NCBI GenBank assembly: GCA_039707465.1
Contig: CM077645.1
Location: forward strand, 162,902,503 to 162,966,502
Direction of reading: 5' to 3'
From: Rhabdophis nuchalis
Taxonomy: Eukaryota; Chordata; Lepidosauria; Squamata; Natricidae
Length of the DNA stretch: 64,000 nucleotides
Made by a program: the position numbers and the translations under genes. Positions 53,391-64,000 of this stretch are shown one piece after another. The notes beneath the pieces are model-generated. The model worked only from the letters and a program-made list of their open reading frames with translations. It searched no databases and was not told the DNA's origin. Each line of letters starts with the position of its first letter. The first letter of the stretch is position 1.

Positions 53391-53622
53391 TACCCTGTTT
53401 CCCTGAAAATATGACTTTCCTGGATAATAAGCCCAATTGGACTTTTGAGCACATGCACTAAAATAAGCTCTCCCCCGAAAATAAGCCCTACACAAAAATA
53501 TGGCAACACAGCAGCAGCGATGAGGTGACCACACTTGCCGCCTCCTGCACCTCAAAAATAATAAGACCTCCCCAAAAATAAGGCCAAGTGCTTATTTCCC
53601 TGTCTTATTTCGATGAAACACG
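53391..53622. mobile_element. MITE rich in AAATAAG blocks
   Basis: Left 'ctgtttccctgaaaatatga', right 'ccctgtcttatttcgatgaa', with repeated 'ccgaaaataagccct' blocks. It resembles a widespread vertebrate MITE; the superfamily was not determined. Confidence 0.55.
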
Positions 53623-53636
53623 AAAATTTATTTCAT

Positions 53637-53758
53637 ACATTATGTTAAATAGTTTTTTAAATTATATTTATTGTATTTTGTATGTTTTAAATTTCCTGTG
53701 CGCCGCCCTGGGTCCTTTGTGGAGAAGGGCGGGATATAAATTTAAATAAATAAATAAA
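53637..53758 (+). mobile_element. L2-type LINE, extreme 3' end
   Basis: 'tgtgcgccgccctgggtcct' hairpin end, 'gggcgggatataaattt' and an AAAT tail. Confidence 0.8.
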
Positions 53759-54319
53759 CTTTGTTCTGTTGTCTTATTTTTGTATATCATATTTTGGGTT
53801 AGGATACATTATAGTTCAGACGGTTGTAATCAAACTATACATTCACATATTTTATAGCTATTCTTTTGCATAATCTTTCTTCTATTTCTATTAATTTTAA
53901 TACTATTGTGCTAAAATAACAAAAATGGCAAATCTCAGTTAGCTCCTGTCCAATAAATTTAATTTAAAAATATGCTATTTATTCTTCTTATAATCTGCAA
54001 GAAGATAACCACTTTGTTCTGTTTCAGCCACTCATTAAATTTGGCAAGCATTTTCTGTAATCATCCCAAACTGAAGAGTCTTATGGTTAAAAACATTAGC
54101 CTATAATTTGTTTGTATGCCCAAGCTGATAGGCCTAAGAAAAAAATGAGGCAAAGAATAAAGTCCAATAACAAAAAGGAAATGCAACTTGGTGGTTGAAA
54201 ATTTTGCTTCCAGTAAGCAAATTGCTTTACACAAGTTCCCTTTTTCACGTCCAACAACCATGTTCTCTGGAATAATGTAGAGAAATGAAGTAATAAGAAC
54301 TGTAGAAAATACATTAAAG

Positions 54320-54468
54320 CAGGGGTTCCCAAACTTGGCAACTTTAAGACTTGTGGACTGCAACTCCCAGAATTCTCCCAGAATTCTCCAGCCAACCAGC
54401 CAGCTGGCTGGAGAATTCTGGGAGTTGAAGTCCACAAGTCTTAAAGTTGCCAAGTTTGGGAACCCTTG
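54320..54468. mobile_element. Palindromic hAT-type MITE with exact TSD
   Basis: Arms caggggttcccaaacttggc and gccaagtttgggaacccttg, one mismatch in the terminal 20. The duplication cattaaag is perfect at 54312-54319 and 54469-54476. In the SOCS6 intron. Confidence 0.92.
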
Positions 54469-54574
54469 CATTAAAGGAACACTGTACATTAATACAAATC
54501 CAAATCAAATCACACTATAGATCCAAAATTCTAAGACATGCTGTTATCCTGGTTTTAGACCCTTTTTCTATATA

Positions 54575-54937
54575 CAGGTAGTCCTCAACTTACAACAGTT
54601 CGCTTAGTGACCATTCAAAGGTACAGCAGCACAGAAAAAAGTGACTTGTGACCATTTTTCACACCTATGACCATTGCGGTATCCCCATGGTCATGGGATT
54701 TACATTCGGATGTTTGCTAATTGTTTCATATTTATGATGGCTGCAGTGTCCCAGAGTCATGGGGTCACTTTTTGTGACCTTTTGACAAAGACAATGGGGA
54801 AGCCAGATTCAATTAACAACTGTGTTACTAATTTAATAACTGCAGCAATTCACTTAACAACGATGGGAAGAAAAGTCGTAAAATGAGGCAAAACTCACTT
54901 TTGGGCTCAATTGTGGTCATAAATTGAGGACTACCTG
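54575..54937. mobile_element. TA-flanked MITE, CAGGTAGTCCTC family (copy 5)
   Basis: caggtagtcctcaactta at the left, attgaggactacctg at the right, TA outside both. The orientation-specific interior 'gttcgcttagtgaccattca' defines the family. Confidence 0.9.
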
Positions 54938-55387
54938 TATACCCTTGCTAACCTCAGCGTGCCCCTCCAATGTACTCCAAAACAAGATACTTGAGAGGGA
55001 ATTACATAATTATGAAATGTGTTATTGCTTGTAAAAATGTAGCAGTCATGAAGATAAAAGATTCGATTATAGTATGTAGGAAGAAGATTAATACTTTTTC
55101 TTTGTACCAGGCTCCTTTTGAAAACTCCTTTCTCAAAGCTGGTATTGTGTCAGGAAAAAAAATGTAGCTATTGATACAGCTTTCCTTCTGCATAAACAGC
55201 TTTAGGGAAAAAGCCTGACAAGTCATGGCATGGCATGGTGTAAAAACTTACTTCCTTTTTTTAAAAAATTATTATTATTATCGACTACTTTAGAGTTGCA
55301 ATTTCTTTTTGAAAATACGAGACTTGTGAAACATAAGTGAAGCATGTCTCATGTGATCCGGTGTAACCCTGAAAAAAATTAAGAAGT

Positions 55388-55806
<419 letters not shown>

Positions 55807-55943
55807 CGAAAAGAAGGAACATTCCTGAAAAGGACGAACATTTGAAAAGAATGAATAGGATATATGCAAGTATGTAGCTCACATTAACCCTAAAGAAAAG
55901 GGAAACCCACTCTGAACAATTGACTAAAATGGAGGCTTATTTC

Positions 55944-55990
55944 AAAAAGCTAAACGAGGTCAGATCCGGTTAGTACTTAAACATGATACT
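55944..55990 (+). repeat. 5S rRNA-like fragment
   Basis: 'aaaaagctaaacgaggtcag' then 'atccggttagtacttaaac' matches the 5S rRNA core containing the Pol III internal control region, with several changes. Pseudogene or SINE fragment. Confidence 0.5.
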
Positions 55991-56011
55991 ATCATAAAAA
56001 TCAGGGTTAAG

Positions 56012-56437
56012 AAATTTAAAAAACATATACATATAACAATAATAAATAATTAAAACTATATTAAATACTAACACCCTGTGCTAAAATATACCCCTTTAAA
56101 AACTATACCTATAAAACCCAATTAAATAATTTCTCTACTAAAAACTAAGGTACGGTAGGTTAGGCCAGGCCGGCCTATCTTTTCCAGCAGGCCGGCCTGG
56201 CCTAACCTACCGTACCTAGCCTTTAGTTTTTAGTAGAGAAATTATTTAATTGGGCTTTATAGGTATAGTTTTTAAAGGGGTATATTTTAGCACAGGGTGT
56301 TGGTATTTAATATAGTTTTAATTATTTATTATTGTTATATGTATATGTTTTTTAAATTTCCTGTGCACCGTCCCGAGTCCCTTCGGGGAGAGGGGGCGGT
56401 TAATAAGTCTAATAATAAATAAATAAATAAATTACAG
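56012..56437. mobile_element. L2 3'UTR in a large inverted repeat
   Basis: The left arm 56012-56176 is nearly the reverse complement of the right arm 56189-56359, with a 12-base loop and one 5-base indel. The right copy continues into the L2 tail ('caccgtcccgagtcccttcg' and AAAT repeats to 56437). Probably a LINE insertion with 5' inversion that joined two overlapping 3'UTR segments. Confidence 0.85.
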
Positions 56438-56489
56438 AAGATATAATTGCAGAGATCTGTGTGTTTCTCCCCCTCCCCCCCAATTACAT

Positions 56490-57014
56490 GCAAGTAGTCT
56501 TTGATTTATGGCTTTTCATTTAACAATGAAGTTACAATGGCCTTATAAAAAGTGACATAAGCCATCCTCAAAGTTCCAATAATTGCACTAGCCTGACAAC
56601 CACATGATCATAATTCAGGCACTTGGCCACTAGCTCACATTTACAACAGTTGTCCCAAAGGTGCTTTTTCAGGAGGCAACTGGACAACTGGAGAAAGTCC
56701 AGTTGCCTCCTGAAAAAGCACCTTTGGGACAACCATGACCTGGATGACTGAGAATCTCTGCAAGCATTTACAATAGTTGCAGCAATTTGTGATTGAAGGA
56801 CTGTGGTTTGCAACAGTTACAACCAGCTTCCGATAAGCAAAGTCAATTAAAGAAACAAGTTTCACTTAATGGCATGATTTAGTTAACAACTATTGTAATT
56901 CATAATGGCCATGGTAAAAATGGTCTTAAAATCAGGTTACATGATGAGTTGCTTAACGACTGTTATCGCTTAGGAATCGAAATTCCAATTCTAATTATGT
57001 TGAGAACTACCTGT
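56490..57014. mobile_element. TA-flanked MITE (copy 6) broken by a Penelope-like palindrome
   Basis: The ends 'agtagtctttgatttatggc' and 'gttgagaactacctg' belong to the CAGGTAGTCCTC family. Inserted within is 56647-56766, where 'gtcccaaaggtgctttttca' and its complement form a hairpin of about 35 bp per arm, followed by 'catgacctggatgactgaga', shared with 39070-39172. Confidence 0.7.
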
Positions 57015-59299
57015 ACCCACTAAATGGAAACTGACTGCTTGAGAATACAAGTAGGTCAGTTGTGTCCTTGTTACTGTTAATAAAATAATGTTAGCAATGA
57101 AAACACATTTTAAGACCCCCCCAAATGACTCAGTGTATTGAAGACTTGAGGTTACTTGCAGCTTATGAACAAGTTGCTTGTAGGCATAGATTTAGTGTGG
57201 GCAGTAATAATGAAGTGTGTGTGTGTGAGAGGGGGGGGGAGAAATGGAAAAAGAAATATTCAGAGTTAAGATCATAGTTACCAGTGAAGCTCAACCCAAA
57301 GAAGGCATTTCGAATTTTGTAAATATAGTAGTTGTAAGAGGCAAACTGTGATTAGAGTTAGTAAATTCTCACTACAACTCATTTAACATTTCTGTTAACT
57401 ATACTATTAAAGTAAAATCTTGAATTAACAGACCAAGCAGGGATATCTGACATTCCATTAATGGTATTCCATTAATCAATTAAATCATGGATATGTGAGC
57501 CATGCTAAACCATTTTAATGCTAAGTCAAAGTATATTTTTTGGGATATTAGTTTTACTGCAATTGTGCCAATTTATTTAATGAATATAGAAAATACCAAA
57601 CTGATTTCTAATTCAATTCACAGTGTGAATCACAATATGAAACACAGACACTTATCTTATTTCTTTAATGGCTCTAAAATGACCCAAGAGCAACTATTCA
57701 CTATATCATTATCTGCAAAGCAACCTTGCATATGCCAGGAAGTTTGGATTATCTCTGAGAGACAATGCCATGTAAGTAATTTCAGCCCTAATCCAAACCC
57801 ACCGATAGTAAAAACAAACAAATAAACAAATCTATAGTAATTGGATTTGGTTTTCCCTTTGCAACTATCAGCTTACACATTTAGTATATAACTTTGTAAA
57901 TAACATTAAGATCCCAATGATTTTCCAAATATGCCGAAATGAAAACTGCATGTTTGTAGGAAAACAGCTGTTAAATGAGACTAGCTGCACTACAAAAAAA
58001 TTATATTTTCCTATTTAAAGTCAATGCAATGATGGTGAAAAATATCACATACAAAACTTCAGAAAAGTTTCAGGAGAATTTTAATGGGTTAGGAAAAATT
58101 CTCTACTTTCACATAAACAATAATAGATAACAAATCTGGGTTGTCCATCATACTAAACTGTGGTTTAGGGAAGGGGGTCAGTAAACATTTGGAACCATTT
58201 GGCTACCTTTAGTCATTCCCATATTAAGTCCTAGATGTTTTAAAACAATTCCTCAAAACTCTGCAATAATATTCAAAATTCTGCAAATCCCATTCTGACT
58301 TTATGCTAGCCTGCAGAAAATATATGGAACGCTAGAGTGGTCATGCACAGATTGCAGTTCTCGTGAGAGTTTAGCCACCTATAAATTTTCAGTTTTTATA
58401 CATATTTACGCAACATCCATCCACCCACAGTGTGCTAGTCTCATTTGTGACAAGCAACATTTTTCTTCCCTCATGAGGGAAGAAAAAAGGATATATAGCT
58501 AGAGCTATCTATATCAATCCAATTCATTAATAGTTCTCCATACCTTCCTATCCTGGTAAACGATCCTTGCTTCCAATATACTTCCGATAATTGTTAGCTG
58601 TGGGATGCAGGTAAAATGTGGCTAAGATCTCATGAGAATCACAGCCTAATGCATGAGCACTTCATCATTCCTCACATTTTCTTTATGCAAGAATTCACAA
58701 TGGGATTTTCAGAATTTTGAATATTCTGCCTTACACATTCGTTTCTGGTTTAGGGGGTCCTAGCTTCCACAGAATCACATGAGCATGATTGTGGCTCTTT
58801 GTGTACAACTGGGCATCATTTGTGCTTGTGGCATTCTGGCTATAATTTGCAGAAATGACCACTACTGTTACTACTGTTAGCTAGGAAATGCTACTATGTC
58901 ATATAAGTCGAGTTATGTCTGAAAACGTGGTCTATGTCTTCCTATTTACTAAAAAAAAATGTAAAAAGAATAATTTTATTTAGAAGTTTGTGAACACTAT
59001 TGGAGAAGGAATATTGCTCCAGCATTGTGTTATAACTCCTGCTTTAGGATTGTGTATTTCCATAAAAATATTTTTAGAAAGGTTAGACTTATTTAAAATA
59101 ACAAGCACAGAACTTGTATAACAGATGCAGTAAGGTCCTGGGCATAGCCACTGGCATCCTTGTAACAGCATCTGAGTTTTAAAAAATTCTTCAAAATCAG
59201 CTATATAATTTTGGTACCGCAATAATCCAGAAACAGTCAGATGTCACTTGAATCATATGCCCAACAGAAACAATCTTCAAGATCACACATCTCCTACAG
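57015..59299. other. SOCS6 intron, no repeat recognised
   Basis: AT-rich. A perfect palindrome 'ttcttccctcatgagggaag' with A/T flanks sits at about 58456-58485. A 107-codon frame (57502-57825) shows no domain. Confidence 0.4.
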
Positions 59300-59670
59300 C
59301 AGGTGTGTCAAACTCAATTTAATTGAGGGCCACATTAGGGTTGTGTTTGACCTTGGGGGGATGGGTGGGCGTGGCCAGGATGGGTGGGGCCAGCTTGACA
59401 TCAATCATGTTGGAGGTGTCTAGGGGTGGCCCGAGTGCTCTGCCACTAAAAACAGGCTCCTAAGATCAGTTTTCAGCTGTGATGGCCTCCTGCAATCCTC
59501 TTCCAGTGAAAATGGACCCTGGGAAGGCCATGTGCAGCCCGCTCAAGCTGTTTTTGTTGGCAGAGGAACCATGAACCGGTCCTTTACTGTTACCAGGGTA
59601 GCCCCGCAGACCAGATGTAAGCACCTTTTGGGCCGGATCTGGCCCATGGGCCTTGCGTTTGACACCTCTG
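59300..59670. mobile_element. hAT-type MITE (GTGTCAAACTC family)
   Basis: Left end caggtgtgtcaaactc, right end gcgtttgacacctctg. Flanks tcctacag/ttctacag are an 8-bp duplication with one mismatch. In the SOCS6 intron. Confidence 0.88.
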
Positions 59671-60551
59671 TTCTACAGTCATAGGGGGTATGGAAGCATC
59701 CATTCGGTGACGTATTGTACCATAGATAAAAGAGACATTTGTCTAGGGCGATTCAGAATGAGAGATCCCAAAATCACATGCCATTCTAGCATCTCTTTCT
59801 GGCCACATGCATACCTTTGGTAGGTGTCTTCTGGCTTTTCCCGAATCAAGAAAAGATTTTGAAAAGCAACCTCTGGGGCCTCAGGTTAATCCAGCTTCTG
59901 TGTAGGTTTGCCAACCTTGCCATTCCATGTTCCAGTCATTAATTAAATTTGTAATAACCCAACGCCTAGAATCAGCTGCATGCATGTGAATTTTATATGC
60001 TGCTTTGTCCATATAAAATGAGAGTCCAAATATAAAACTATACTGGTGTATAGATATATGAAATATTTAAAATCTGGGCAGGTAAAGTGATAGAATTTCT
60101 CATTACTCCATGATTTATTATGATTTGGTGCCATTTTTAATCATGTAAGCACAGACATTTTTTAAATACAAAAGGTTTAGTAGCAATTTATTATCAACAA
60201 TATCTGCAATTAATAAGTACTTGATCATTTGGTGTAAATTGTTTAAATATTGTAATACATTATTAATGGAAATTAATTAACTTTATTTTCCTTAAGGTTC
60301 ATGCAAACAAAGTGCTACTGCATTCAATGCTTCTTTTAAAGCAAAGATTTCCACAGGGTCTAAATGAGCCTCTAACTGTGGACTGTGATGTCTCCTATTA
60401 AATGCCCAGATATTAAAATATGCACATATCATCCAACAGTCAGATTGTCACATGTCAGCTCCACAAAGCATTGTTAAAATAATTTAGTTCTCTATTATTT
60501 CAACACACTCTTTATTTGCTAAGATTTTTCAGAACTTTGAAAGCAAGGAAA

Positions 60552-60649
60552 AGCCTAGCACACTCAGCTGATTTTGAAAAAGCTAAGCAGGATCATGGGA
60601 TATAAGATTACTAGGGATAGGAGACCACCAGGAAATTCCAAGGCTACAA
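60552..60649 (+). repeat. 5S rRNA-like fragment
   Basis: 'ctgattttgaaaaagctaag', 'caggatcatggga', 'ttactagggataggagacca' and 'ccaggaaattcc' follow the 3' two-thirds of 5S rRNA in order, with many changes. A decayed 5S-derived pseudogene or SINE. Confidence 0.65.
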
Positions 60650-60740
60650 GAAAAGAAAATCCTAGAAGTAAGAGAAAAAATTAAAGTCACGCTGTTGACT
60701 AAACAAATAGATATTTCAATATAGTTTTCAAGACTGAACA

Positions 60741-61105
60741 GGTAGTCCTTGAGATATGACAGTTCAATTAACTATGGTTCAAAGTTAGGAACTCCTTGGA
60801 AAAATAAATGACTTATGACATATATTTACACATATGATCTCATACTAACCCCACAATCACATGATTGCAATTTGGGCATTTGGCAACTGGTTCACTATTT
60901 GCTGTAGTCATGTGATCACAAGGTTTGGCAAAAATACCCAATAGTGAAGCTAGATTCACTTGACAATGCTTAATGACCATGCTGAATTGTCTTTACTTAG
61001 CAATCACCATAAAATTGTTGTAAAATTTGGTTCAACTCATCTTATGACCACAACATAAGTGGTGGAACTTCAAGTCTAATTGTGGTTGTAAGCTGAGGAT
61101 AAGCC
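60741..61105. mobile_element. TA-flanked MITE, CAGGTAGTCCTC family (copy 7)
   Basis: Left 'caggtagtccttgagatatg', right 'gttgtaagctgagga'. Interior blocks are shared with other copies; the right terminus has been lost. Confidence 0.7.
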
Positions 61106-62690
61106 ATAGCTTGCCATACCGCATTGTGACAGCACACAGCAGAATAAGACTACTTTACTATTTGGGTTGAAGGCTACCAAGAAACCCCAAAATTATAGCC
61201 CAGACCCGAAGGTTAAAAACAATCCTGAAGTCACTTCCATATTTTTGCCAGGATAAATAAGTGGAGGTGTAATTTACTGATTGATTTGCATGCTGCCTTC
61301 ATTACCACACTAACTCTAGGCAGGAAGCATCCATTTATTTTATTTATTTGTCAAATTTATATAGCTGCCTATTTCATAAACAAAGTGACAAGTTAGTGTC
61401 ACTTGTTTCTGACACTTTTTGTGTCAAAATTATGCTTGAACTTGGAAGTTGCAAACTTGAAGGCTGTATTCCAGAAAGAAGATAATAATAAATAAAAATA
61501 AAGTAGAAATATAAATTTAATCTGAAATGAATTAAAAGTAAATTCATACAGTTAAAATGATTGCTCTTATTGTATTTTGAAAATATCCCCATATCTGGGG
61601 CGTGTATTCAAGACTCTGTGGGTCCTTTGATTGTGTATCTTTGTTCTATCCATCTTTATCTGTTTTGAATACTGTAAATGCAACTTAGAATATTCATCTT
61701 TAAAATATTGTCAATTAACAGATATTGTTAATACGCCATGAAAGCACAATGCTTGAAAAATTGGCTTGCTGTTCATTCATCATCTGTTTGACTGCTGACA
61801 GCTAAATGACTTTTATAAATGTCCGGAGTACGCTTTGTTTTATCATAAAATACCAATGCAATTATAACTTTTTTTTAAAAAAAAAGGTCAACTAATTAAA
61901 AAGGAAGAAATTTAATGAGCCATTTGGATATTTCCATGTGGTTCCATATAAGAACCATCAGCAAATATAAGTGGACATTATTCACAAACAGCATTATCAG
62001 CATATTTCACTGCATAATTTAGAAACAATCCAGTTGGGATAATTGTAACCCACAGTTCAGGAAAGCTGGTTCAAAAACAGGAATAAATAATAGGGTAAAA
62101 TGCTTCTTCCCTCTTATCCTTCCGTTATGACTTGTATCTGACTAAGATTGCCAATTACATCAAACAGGAGAACTCTGAATTGGATAAATGACTCTTTTTC
62201 CACAATGGGAGATGGCAAAGAAAACCATTTATAACACCATGAGGATCATACATTTCTTAAAACTGAAAACCAAAACTTGTGTTTAACATTGCAGTAGCAC
62301 TTTTATCAAGATAATTTATGCTAATGTCCTCTTCTCACAATACATACACCCATAACCCACTTTCTCATAGATAGAAGAGGTGTTACAATTTTAATCTGTA
62401 AACTATTTCTGTACAGAAAGACTTGATAGGGATGTGCAATCAGCTGCTTTTCAGATGCTGATATGGCCATGCTGGTGGGCACTTGGGAATATATTTCAAC
62501 AATTCTGGAGGGCCATGTTTTTATGCTTCACCAGCCTTCCTCTAATCAAGCTTGTAAATCTTACAGGAATAAAAAAAATAGAAAGCCATTTAGAATGCAA
62601 TTTGGTTAGCTATAATCTATACAATAATGCTGGATTAAATGTACAGTAAAACTAACCATCACTAAGGTCATTATTGAATAGTGGAAGACT
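61106..62690. other. SOCS6 intron, no feature recognised
   Basis: AT-rich unique DNA with short A/T runs. Confidence 0.35.
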
Positions 62691-62904
62691 AAACAATAGA
62701 CGCAAGGGTCACAGGCACTGAGGAAGGGAGGAAGCCGGAATTTGGCACTCAAAGGCCGCAGGGTGAAGGCGAGGCCCCTATCATGTGCTTGCGGCTGCCC
62801 CCACCTCCATCCCCTGTGGGCTGGCCTGGTGGGGCGGAGCATCTGGGGTCAAAAGGTGCGGGGTCCTGGGCTTTGGGACCACGTGGCACCTGATGTACCA
62901 CCTG

Positions 62905-63118
62905 GGGAAGATGGCCAAGGCGCCGGGGGCTTCTGAAAGTCCGAGAGAGAGCCCGTGCTGTCTTCCTTTGGGTCCAAGTGGGAAGAAATTCCACAGCACA
63001 CCTCAGCTGGCCTGTTACTTGGATGGACCTGAGCATGTTTGACTTCTGAACAAGGAAGATACTAATGAGCAAGATAAACAAAAGCCAGCAAAGGATGCGC
63101 TATAACTGTTCAAGCCAA
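62905..63118 (+). pseudogene. MBD3/MBD2-like methyl-CpG-binding domain fragment, decayed
   Basis: The translation aligns with the methyl-CpG-binding domain of MBD2/MBD3: WPRRRGL (like VPRRSGL), then after a frame change GPSGKKFHSTPQLACYL, then after another MDLSMFDF*TRKILMSKINK, SQQRMRYNCSSQTKG. MSKxNKSxQRxRY is closer to MBD3 than to MBD2 from memory. The in-frame TGA stands where the family has Arg in FDFRTGK, fitting CGA-to-TGA decay. Two frameshifts and a stop make it non-coding. Homology stops after QTKG. GC-rich sequence at 62690-62904 may be part of the same copy. Retrocopy versus duplicated exon is undecided. Confidence 0.7.
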
Positions 63119-63214
63119 ACCAAGGGTCATTTTAAGCAATTTTTTGAAACTCTTGAAAACAGAGAGGTCCTTGGTTTTGTTCTAATGTTCCGTATTAAAT
63201 CTATACCTTTACAG

Positions 63215-63331
63215 AAAGCCAATGAGGCTAACCAGTTGTTGGAAATTGAGCCCTACGAAGAGAGTCTGAAAGAGCTGATATATTTAACATTGCAAAAAGA
63301 ACTCGCTAGCATGGTTCAAATATCTAAACAG
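63215..63331 (+). other. Exon-like 39-codon open block, unidentified
   Basis: Flanked by 'ctatacctttacag' and 'aaacag' then GTG, giving consensus-like splice boundaries and a 117-base, phase 0 block in the same frame as the end of the MBD-like sequence (open 63065-63397). The residues KANEANQLLEIEPYEESLKE are not recognised. It could be chance. Confidence 0.2.
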
Positions 63332-63397
63332 GTGTCACCTCAAAAAGGCCAGGACCTTTATTATGGAATAATAGATTTAAATTATTATAGAAAATGA

Positions 63398-64000
63398 ATT
63401 CAAATGGAATGCTAGGGGGGAATCCTCTCAAGAGTAAATACATTTCAACAGGGGAATTACACAGACTCCTAATCAGTGTCTTTAATACATGCATTCAAGG
63501 AGAGATTCGATAACCATCTCTTGGGGATTCTTGAACTTTGATATCTAGATTGATTCTTGCCACCAACAGATGATTAAATTTTAGCTTAAATGGCTATTTC
63601 TTTTTAAGGAATATACTTCACCTTTTATAGAAAAATAATAATTGAAAGTACCATTAACAGAAATTCATTGTCTGGCACTTGACTTGAAAGCTATTAATAT
63701 GGATGCTTTCCCAAGCCAGAGGAGCTATCCTTCCCATGCCCAATTCTCTTTACTCCTGCTGCAAATAAGGCAAATATGAGAGAGTAAATAAGACACAGAC
63801 GGCTGATAGCTCTTTTTTCTCTCTCTTTTTGTGTGGCGCTTTTTAAAAGAGCCACACAAAATAATTTTTAGCCTGCTATTATATAATACATCATAATTTC
63901 ATAAGAATAAAAACTGTGAGTTGGGCAGTAATATATATTTAATAGACAAACGAATAAAAATTATTATTGGATTATCTGTATGTGTATTATCCTGTATGTG
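63398..64000. other. SOCS6 intron, no feature recognised
   Basis: AT-rich. A hairpin with 11-bp perfect arms (ttttgtgtggc at 63827-63837, gccacacaaaa at 63851-63861) is the only structure noted. Confidence 0.35.

Noticed and set aside
63827..63861. Hairpin followed by A/T runs as a terminator
   Set aside because: Intrinsic terminators are not expected in this eukaryotic context; kept only as an unexplained palindrome.

Overview
The window looks like vertebrate nuclear DNA from a squamate reptile, most likely a snake. It carries Sauria-type tRNA SINEs, a BovB LINE tail, many CR1 and L2-like LINE pieces, dozens of short inverted-repeat DNA transposons (several with exact 8-bp target duplications) and long microsatellites, including a GATA (Bkm-type) tract. 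No sign of bacterial or viral genome organisation was seen.

Only one ordinary host gene is visible: SOCS6, on the minus strand. Its whole coding sequence (533 codons, 51526-53127) lies in one exon, as in other vertebrates. An acceptor site ends at 53258, so 53258-64000 is read as the 5'UTR intron. The probable long 3'UTR runs down to about 44960. The short 5' leader carries two uORFs whose stops each overlap the next start by one base (TAATG), ending on the SOCS6 start codon itself. From 1 to about 44,900 the window is gene-poor, which fits the downstream side of SOCS6.

The repeats, left to right: 1-7.7 kb holds L2 tails, a SINE, MITEs and a predicted CTCF site. 7.70-12.70 kb is a complete, apparently young Ty3/gypsy retrotransposon with an uninterrupted 1448-codon gag-pol, 299-bp LTRs differing at one base and a TATAC target duplication. 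12.7-22.9 kb has L2, CR1 and hAT-type elements, several nested in one another. 22.9-26.1 kb is the most unusual part: a cluster of Penelope/retrozyme-like elements with five 47-nt hammerhead ribozyme motifs, one preceded by a tRNA-Val-like Pol III promoter, surrounding a fold-back MITE and a Helitron-like element. 26-36 kb has Tc1 remnants, a BovB tail, a tRNA/CR1 SINE, CpG-rich hAT MITEs, a predicted CTCF site, interstitial telomere repeats and an exact 278-bp tandem duplication. 36.0-39.0 kb is the longest L2-type LINE, with decayed endonuclease and RT reading frames. 39-44.8 kb holds CR1 and MITE remnants.

The SOCS6 intron (53.3-64 kb) holds MITEs, an L2 tail folded into a 165-bp inverted repeat, two 5S-rRNA-like fragments and a decayed MBD3-like sequence near 63 kb. 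All calls come from reading the sequence; no database search was possible.
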